A stretch of 64,000 bases of DNA. It comes from Aricia agestis (Eukaryota > Arthropoda > Insecta > Lepidoptera > Lycaenidae). This document shows, piece by piece, positions 1 through 64,000 of this stretch. The stretch covers positions 9,826,001 to 9,890,000 of the forward strand of contig NC_056428.1 in assembly GCF_905147365.1 (NCBI RefSeq), read 5' to 3'. The position numbers and the translations under genes are program-made. Under the pieces are notes generated by a model. That model made no database searches. It was not told where the DNA came from and saw only the letters and a program-made list of their open reading frames with translations. Numbering within the stretch: the stretch's first letter is position 1; each line of letters starts with the position of its first letter.

Positions 1-585
1 TTTCGGCTAAAATACAAAACACAATTGGTTTAGTAGCAATAAAATCCTGTAGTTTAATTTATGACAGTGACAGTAATCCTATCGAACAGTTTATTAGTAT
101 AATAGCAAAATTTGTAGGTGGCAAACGAAAAAATTTAATTCAAAGAAGAATTTACCAATCCAGGTGTGCGGCTGCTGTCGTGGCATACAATACCAAAAGA
201 ACGATTATTTACAAAAATACCTTTTAGTAGAAGTCCACAATCAAAAATATGTTATGGATAAAAATAATGGAGTAGGTAGATACCTATCAAAAACCGGGCA
301 TGGCACAAGAAGCGTTCGAGATGGCCAAAAATACCTTCTTAAAATTTGGAAAAGACTGATTTCGAACAAGCTCAAATCAAAGGAGAGAAAATCTTACAAA
401 GAGATAGCAGCGAATGGCTAGAACTTTGCCGAAATTTATTGGCAGCATCTAACTTCGGAAAAATTATTAATCAACGTCTGACTACCAGTGCAAGCATTGT
501 GAAATCATTATTGTACAAAATTCATATGTCAAGGGCATTTTCAAAAAAACGTGTACCCTTGCAAAAATATGTCTATATTTTTTAA
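1..585 (+). pseudogene. Relic of a YqaJ-exonuclease-type transposon gene
   Basis: Frame 3 from the left edge encodes IEQFISIIAKFVGGKRKN and SRCAAAVVAYNTKR, then a stop near 234. A second frame (346-585) encodes SSEWLELCRNLLAASNFGK, the usual start of a YqaJ-like exonuclease domain (W...R...ASNFG). Both motifs occur together in uncharacterised insect transposon proteins I recall. Stops and frame changes show it is dead, and its left part is cut by the window. Confidence 0.55.
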
Positions 586-1121
586 GGTCATTTATTTACC
601 TTTATTTGAATGTCATATACAAGGAAAAATATTGAACTAATGGAATAAGTTAAAAAGAACGCTGAAAACGTTATATTATTCTGATATTATTGAAACAAAA
701 TCGAACTTTCGACGATACAGATTTCGTTGTGCGACTAAATGTAAAATATAATTTAATACAAAAAAATACAGCAATAAATGGATTTCTTCGTTTATTTAAT
801 CTAGTGAAATGCATATTTAATTGTTTATTAAAAAAAATTTAGATAATTTCAAGGATCAACAAGAGTAGCAATTATTTTTAATCCATAGTGTGACTATGTG
901 ACCTACCCACTAGGTTATTTTTCATTTTTTTACATGAGTAAGTAATATTTAACATATTTAAAGAAGTTTTTATAACACAAACATCTTTTATTTAAACATT
1001 TTTATTGTTGCACTACTTATAAAAGTAAAAAATTATTTGATTTCATAGATTTAACTTCATTAATTAAAGGGACGAACATCTCATAATCATAAAGATGTGT
1101 TCACATGTCTACGAATTCCTA
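586..1121. other. AT-rich intergenic stretch
   Basis: No gene or clear repeat structure seen. Confidence 0.5.
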
Positions 1122-1129
1122 AGTTATTA

Positions 1130-1539
1130 ATGACATCGGATTATATGCACGATCAAAGTGCCGAAATATCAATGCAAATATGCACGAAAAATGGTCGAAA
1201 TATGCACAAAATATGCACAATCAAAAGTCACTTAATATTAAAATTTATTCTTTTTTTGAAGACTTTTCCGGTAGTGACATTAATAAAAGCGTCAATTTTT
1301 ATAATTTCATAAAATCCAGGATTTTTAATTTCTTGAAATAAAGACTTTTTATTTATTTATTATACGCCAATAATAATTTTCTACCAACATTTTCCGATTG
1401 CAATCTTAATGCCCATGGAAGTTAAACTACCGAAATATGCACTATCAACGAAAAATTGCCAAAATATGCACTATCGCCTAAAAAGTGACATTATATGCAT
1501 ATGCATTTGCAGTATGCAAATGCATATAATCTGATGTCT
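1130..1539. mobile_element. 410-bp MITE with 8-bp target duplication
   Basis: Inverted ends (GACATCGGATTATATGCA left, one mismatch to the right end) are flanked by AGTTATTA at 1122-1129 and 1540-1547. The interior repeats ATATGCAC many times and holds a small palindrome near 1491-1531. An 8-bp duplication suggests a hAT-type or P-type origin. Confidence 0.65.
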
Positions 1540-1547
1540 AGTTATTA

Positions 1548-2603
1548 TAAATCTGCAAATATCAACGACACAAAATGATTTTCAACTTTACTGATAGAAA
1601 AGTAGGTAGTGGAAATAAAATCAAAATTATTAAAAAAAATAAAACTTTTAGGTATTTAAATTTTAAATAGTATATTTGTTATTGTTAAGTAAAGTCGACG
1701 CCTTTATAATTTGGCTGTAGCGATATCGATTTTTCTCAGCAATGACTAAAGCTAAGAAATTAAAGTTCATTGTCAGTATTTAATCAATCAATCAAAAGTC
1801 ACTTAATATTAAAATTTATTAACGGTAATTATATAAAGAAGCCATATAAAGAATACGTGTAGACTAGGGCCTTAGGAATATATTATGGGTAAAAGGAAAT
1901 ATTTTCCAAAAAATCTTTTCTTTTAGTAAATTTGACGGATTTAAGCATGAGTGATACTATAAGATTTGTCTTGGCCCTGAGAGTACATCCAAGGAGAGCC
2001 AGCTGCCAGTGTAGGACTATTGCAGAGAATAGATACTAGAATAATTAATGATACTGGAAACCGGGCTATGGGGTGAGTTACTAGTGGAATGGGTAACTGG
2101 GACTTTGGAAGGACTATGGCGTCTGCCGAAATAACGTGGAAACATGTTACATAATAAAGTTGGCAGACGGTGACTCGCCATTCGCCAACCTTTTAAATGG
2201 GCCCCTAAATGACCGCACGTACGGTGCATCGAAGCGGTAATATTGAGAGCTTGAGGCAGGAGAGGTGCATCATTTGCAGCCTTAGAGGATCCCATTATCG
2301 ATCCGATTATTCCGGATCTTATGGGTTAAAACTTAATTCAAACATTCAGAAGATTAAATAACACTTCTTTCAACTTTAATGAAACCACCGCACATGAGTA
2401 TTTTGGTAAGATATAATTTACAAATTGTGTATTTTCAACTATTTTTTTAATTAATCATTACATTGTTTTTACTTTTCCAAAATTCATAGTGACTACCAAG
2501 AAATGTATCACACAGAAAAAGTGACGTCACATTTTCCAAAACTTGTAATAACAGTTAGTGAAAATTCAAATGCTGAATAACTACAAAATCAACATAATGC
2601 TAC
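1548..2603. other. Region downstream of IFT172
   Basis: Holds the presumed IFT172 3' UTR (above about 2,440) and otherwise unassigned sequence. A 30-bp segment (CAAAAGTCACTTAATATTAA and following bases) occurs both near 1,218 and near 1,793. Confidence 0.4.
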
Positions 2604-60749
<58,146 letters not shown>

Positions 60750-61605
60750 TGTTACCACATTTTTAATTCGCCATGTATTTTTAATTAACAACTTTTATTA
60801 CTAATACTTTTTGATTTTATTTCTAAAAATCATATTATGGAGTTGTGACTTTTGAATTTCGTTGCCCGGAAACCAGTGCTGTCATAGATTTTTTTTTTCA
60901 CATAAGTAAATTTAAGACGCACGAATCACCGTTTCAACATCTGCTTCATTAGTCAAAGTGCCCAAAAAATACTCACTTTAGGCTATAATCCAGACCTATA
61001 ATAAAATCGGTAGTGATAGTCACGATTCTAATCTTCAAATCCAATTCATTAAATATTGGGCATATTATTATAATTGGGCAGCAGGACTTGTTAGTAGAAG
61101 TCGTGAGTTTTGAATCGTGATTCGTGACTACCGACTTGCGACGAGGAATCTTTATTCGTCTGTCGGTGTTTAATTTTCTTTTCATTACCCTTTAGGGCCT
61201 ACGATCGTAAAATTTAGGGAATTTACGAATAAAAAGAAGGAGTAACAGACAAAACCATAGACAAGCAAATGTCGTTCAGTTGTCAACTGTCATCAGTCAT
61301 CACTAATAAAGTACTCTGTGGTCATCACGCATCTGTCAAAATAACATCCTTTTTCCCAAGTGTTCCGTGTTCGTACAGACGTTGTGAGGTTAGGAATATT
61401 TTAATCCATTTAAATCCTATGTGCTAAGTTATATTTTAAATAGTGAAAAGAATAGAATTGTGAGGAATATTATGTAAATTGTATATTCACTAAAAGTTTT
61501 GTCATCATTCAATATTTATACCGTAAATCTCATGCACAGCGGTAGTGTACATACGGACCATTTTGCTTAGGAAGTAAATGAATACTTTTTATTTTACAGA
61601 ACGTC
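60750..61605. promoter_or_regulatory. Divergent intergenic region, IFT172 / RpL14
   Basis: The two start codons point away from each other across 856 bp. The left part carries the X-box-like site. The right part carries a pyrimidine run CCTTTTTCCC at 61348-61357, resembling the 5' TOP start of ribosomal protein mRNAs, then a probable non-coding exon to 61388 (donor GAG|GTTAGG) and an intron ending at 61599. A shared promoter region is plausible; no TATA box was found at a convincing distance. Confidence 0.6.
60861..60873 (-). promoter_or_regulatory. X-box-like RFX site upstream of IFT172
   Basis: The bases GTTGCCCGGAAAC fit the X-box consensus RYYNYY-N1-3-RRNRAC on both strands with a one-base spacer. 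The site lies 112 bp upstream of the IFT172 ATG. RFX factors control many IFT genes through such sites in nematodes and flies. The match is seen; binding is inferred. Confidence 0.6.
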
Positions 61606-62106
61606 ATGCCATTCGCACGATATGTTGAGCCAGGGCGCGTAGCCCTGGTCGCGGATGGAGCTCTCAAGGGAAAGCTTGTGAGTGTTGTCGATGTCATTGA
61701 CCAGACACGCGCGCTTGTCGACGGACCCGGTAGCGGAGTACCGAGACAACAGATCCGTCTCAATCAGCTCCACCTCACCAAGTTCCGTCTGAAGTACCCC
61801 TTCACAGCCCCCACACGTGTAGTGAGGAAAGCTTGGACAGATGCTAAGCTGAACGAAAAATGGGCTGAAAGCCAGTGGGCGAAAAATCTCGCAAACAAGG
61901 AGAAGCGCGCTCAGATGACAGACTACGATAGGTTCAAGCTGACCAGCGCCCGCGTTAAGAGGAACCGCGCCAGAACAGCGACGTTCAAGAGCTTGAAACT
62001 CAAGGCGGCGCGCGCCGGAGTCTTCGGCAAGAAGAAGATCCCCAAATCCAAGGCGAAAAAGCCACGCACCAAGAAACCCGCCTCCAAAAAACCAGCAAAG
62101 AAGTAA
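61606..62106 (+). CDS. RpL14: Ribosomal protein L14 (eL14)
   Basis: A 166-codon frame encodes eL14 of the large ribosomal subunit; fly RpL14 has about the same length. The start MPFARYVEPGRVALV and the motifs VDVIDQTRALVDGP and MTDYDRFKL are family signatures. The C-terminus is a lysine/alanine-rich basic tail. The ATG lies 6 bp after acceptor TTTTACAG, so the 5' UTR is spliced while the coding region is one exon. AATAAA follows at 62151-62156. Strongly biased, GC-rich codons fit a highly expressed gene. Confidence 0.97.
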   Translation: MPFARYVEPGRVALVADGALKGKLVSVVDVIDQTRALVDGPGSGVPRQQIRLNQLHLTKFRLKYPFTAPTRVVRKAWTDAKLNEKWAESQWAKNLANKEKRAQMTDYDRFKLTSARVKRNRARTATFKSLKLKAARAGVFGKKKIPKSKAKKPRTKKPASKKPAKK

Positions 62107-62150
62107 TTCCATTTTGTGTCTGAAGGAAACTTGTATTTAATAGGACTACA

Positions 62151-62156
62151 AATAAA
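62151..62156 (+). terminator. Polyadenylation signal of RpL14
   Basis: AATAAA, 45 bp after the RpL14 stop codon. Confidence 0.75.
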
Positions 62157-62455
62157 GAATTACTTTTAAGCTATCACAGTGTTAATACTTTGCCATGTTG
62201 TTCCAACCTATAAAAAGACCATGAGGTGAGTTACATAAAAATTATGATCCCTAAATGTTGTATCTTTACTTATTTTTTTTTTATTTCAGGTAATGGCCAC
62301 AACAAAAATTAATTCCACTAATTTCATGTAAGTATTATTGAATACTTATTAACAATGAGATGATTAGGCTACAATGTGATTACTAAGTTAAAACACAGCT
62401 TGACTCGTGGTTTGTAACAGTGCAGATGCATCAACTTAATTTGACCGTATTATAG

Positions 62456-62530
62456 TTAATATGATGATTTAATATAGTCTCGTTCGTATGAACCTTTTTG
62501 ATTACAACTTACCGATTTATCTGAATATCA
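62456..62530 (+). ncRNA. Box C/D snoRNA candidate 1
   Basis: Box C ATGATGA at 62461-62467 and box D CTGA at 62521-62524. A guide GTCTCGTTCGT at 62477-62487 is followed by D'-like ATGA and C'-like TTGATTA. The guide is complementary to ACGAACGAGAC of 18S rRNA, a segment conserved from yeast to human. Box D is 67 nt from the 3' splice site, the usual distance for intronic snoRNAs. Confidence 0.72.
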
Positions 62531-62766
62531 TAATCTCGATCATTTATATTCATAAAATAAAAGAAATTACTGAGTGTCTATTTCTTTTCAGAAAAATGGT
62601 ACTGAGGCAGGGAGAAGATAACATACTTAAATAATTAAGTATAAAAATACGGAAATAGTAGTTTTTCATAGTATATTTAGAGATAACTCCGAAGTCTCAA
62701 GTAAGTTTTTTCCTATTGTAAATTGGCTAAACTTTATTTAATTTAATTTCATTTTAAATTAAATAC

Positions 62767-62842
62767 AAATTATGATGATTGCATTTTATGTCTCGTTCGT
62801 ATGAATTAATGATTTCAACTTTACCGATTAAACTGACAAAAC
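62767..62842 (+). ncRNA. Box C/D snoRNA candidate 2 (paralogue of candidate 1)
   Basis: Box C ATGATGA at 62772-62778, guide GTCTCGTTCGT at 62790-62800, D'-like ATGA at 62801-62804, box D CTGA at 62833-62836. C-to-D length is 65 nt, against 64 nt in copy 1. The guide is identical while flanks differ, as expected under selection. Box D is 70 nt from the acceptor. Confidence 0.72.
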
Positions 62843-63271
62843 TGGTGCAATTATAATAAAACTGGTGCTTTGTGGATTTGGCTAATACTATACTTTGTCC
62901 CTACAGGCATGCCAATGTATAAGGTGACATTCAGAACACAGGAAATATGTAAGTTTAAATACAATTTATTTTGATCATTATATTGCACCTTATAGTAAAA
63001 TTTTTATTCAAAATTAAAGTAATGTTTCTAGTTATTACTTACTTTTTCTAGTCATATTTTATACCCTACCAAAGCCGATGTGTGCACAGAACCAACTGGC
63101 ATACTTGACTCTGGATAGGAACATTAGCACATTCCGTGTAAGATATGCAATTAATATAGCTGTATATCCAAGGGTTGAATGTTACAAATATTCTTAGTCT
63201 CGTGTCACAGGTAACAAGATTAGTATGAAATATTTTTATGATAAAATTTAAATTATTTTTGTTTCAGATTT

Positions 63272-63533
63272 CCGGCGTCAAACAGCGCTTGCACTGTGTT
63301 TCGCCGAGTGACTGAGCTTACAGAAGGCCCAATCCCCTACTCTATTCCCTTCCCTACCCTCCCCTCCCCTATTCCCTTCCCATCCCTACCCTCCCCTATT
63401 ACCCTATTCCCTCTTAAAAGGCAGGCAACGCACCTGCAGCTCTTCTGTTGCTGCGAGTATTCTTGGGCGACGGAAGTTGCTTTCCATCAAGTGACCCGTT
63501 TGCTCGTTGCCCCCTTATTTCATTAAAGAAAAT
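63272..63533 (+). mobile_element. Internally deleted derivative of the Jockey-type LINE
   Basis: Its first part matches 54,279-54,439 (CCGGCGTnAAACAGCGCTTG, the CCCT-rich tract, GGCAACGCAC); its second part matches 60,199-60,280 (CTCTTCTG...CCATCAnGTGACCCGTTTGC). The junction after CTGCAG removes the whole coding region. A SINE-like, LINE-dependent element common in Lepidoptera. Confidence 0.8.
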
Positions 63534-63718
63534 ATTTGAAGATTTCAAGAAAAGAAGCATGAACTTCTTTTCTTGATGTTATCGGATGAAGATGAATTAT
63601 ATTGGTAAGATATTGAATATTATTCTAATATTTTTTTTGCAATTTATTAGAGTTATCCACATTGGTTTGGGTTTGATTCCAACTCTAAAGGATCTAAATG
63701 TATTTTTATTAACATGAT

Positions 63719-63774
63719 TCTCTTAAGCGACCATTTTAGTCTGCAAGGCTAAAATGGTCGCTTAAGAAAATCAT
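63719..63774. repeat. Short hairpin with TTAA
   Basis: CTTAAGCGACCATTTTAG and its inverse around an 8-nt loop near 63,746; arms about 25 nt. Confidence 0.7.
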
Positions 63775-63817
63775 TATAATATTTTTATATACTTCAACTG
63801 AAATATAAAAATAAATC

Positions 63818-64000
63818 AAAAACCTTTTAATTTCATTAAAATAAACCTAATTGCTGCTGCGGAACCCTTCATAAAAACCTTTTAATTTCATTAAAATAAA
63901 CCTAATTGCTGCTGCGGAAACCTTCATAAAAACCTTTTAATTTCATTAAAATAAACCTAATTGCTGCTGCGGAACCCTTCATAAAAACCTTTTAATTTCA
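63818..64000. repeat. 55-bp tandem array, cut by the window end
   Basis: Units begin AAAAACCTTTTAATTTCATT at 63,818; 63,873; 63,928; 63,983, nearly identical. Each contains GCTGCTGCGGAACCCTTCAT. Confidence 0.92.

Larger units (their letters stand above)
62190..63137 (+). ncRNA. Probable snoRNA host transcript (short exons)
   Basis: Between RpL14 and a LINE fragment lie exon-like segments with good splice sites: to 62225 (GAG|GTGAGT), 62290-62327, 62592-62700 (CAA|GTAAGT), 62907-62948 (TAT|GTAAGT) and 63052-63137. They have little coding capacity; the only frame is about 26 codons from 62293. Two introns each hold one box C/D snoRNA candidate about 70 nt before the acceptor. This is the layout of UHG-type snoRNA host genes. 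The transcript may have its own start, or may be an alternative 3' extension of RpL14. Exon boundaries are inferred. Confidence 0.6.

Noticed and set aside
62211..62217. TATAAAA as promoter of the snoRNA host transcript
   Set aside because: The start would fall inside the first intron, after its donor at 62,226, so it does not fit the exon model.

Overview
The window looks like nuclear DNA of a moth or butterfly (Lepidoptera). It has AT-rich introns, GC-rich exons, many nested transposons, and several repeat families I recognise from lepidopteran genomes. Names of families and orthologues come from memory of those families; no search was run.

One host gene fills most of the window. The minus strand from 60,749 down to 2,604 encodes an apparently complete IFT172, the intraflagellar-transport protein of cilia. 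I assembled 35 coding exons by hand. All intron phases agree, and the open frame is 1,678 codons plus a stop, with WD40 repeats first and a TPR-like solenoid after. An X-box-like RFX site lies about 110 bp upstream of the ATG. RpL14 (eL14) starts divergently at 61,606. Downstream of RpL14 (about 62,190-63,137) are short exon-like segments whose introns carry two related box C/D snoRNA candidates, each about 70 nt upstream of a 3' splice site.

The introns are a transposon graveyard with some very young arrivals. Region by region: 1-585 holds a relic of a YqaJ-type transposon gene. 7,108-19,580 holds a BEL/Pao LTR element with identical 223-bp LTRs, a GATAC target duplication and an envelope-like domain; its gag is split by a 5'-truncated CR1-group LINE (8,699-12,872) with an intact 951-codon endonuclease/reverse transcriptase. 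19.7-27.0 kb is the densest exon cluster. 27,473-31,862 is a 4.4-kb hAT-type element abutting the exon 16 donor. 32.1-33.3 kb holds several short inverted-repeat elements. 34.77-37.01 and 38.28-41.30 kb are two copies of a THAP-containing repeat, with MULE-like and CACTA-like insertions nested in them. 43.4-49.0 kb holds hAT-type MITEs and tandem repeats. 49,966-51,105 is a piggyBac-like element, followed by an unexplained 21-bp periodic motif. 54,212-60,290 is a decayed Jockey-type LINE, and an internally deleted relative of it lies at 63,272-63,533. A 55-bp tandem array runs off the right end.

Nothing bacterial, no CRISPR array and no tRNA or rRNA gene was seen.
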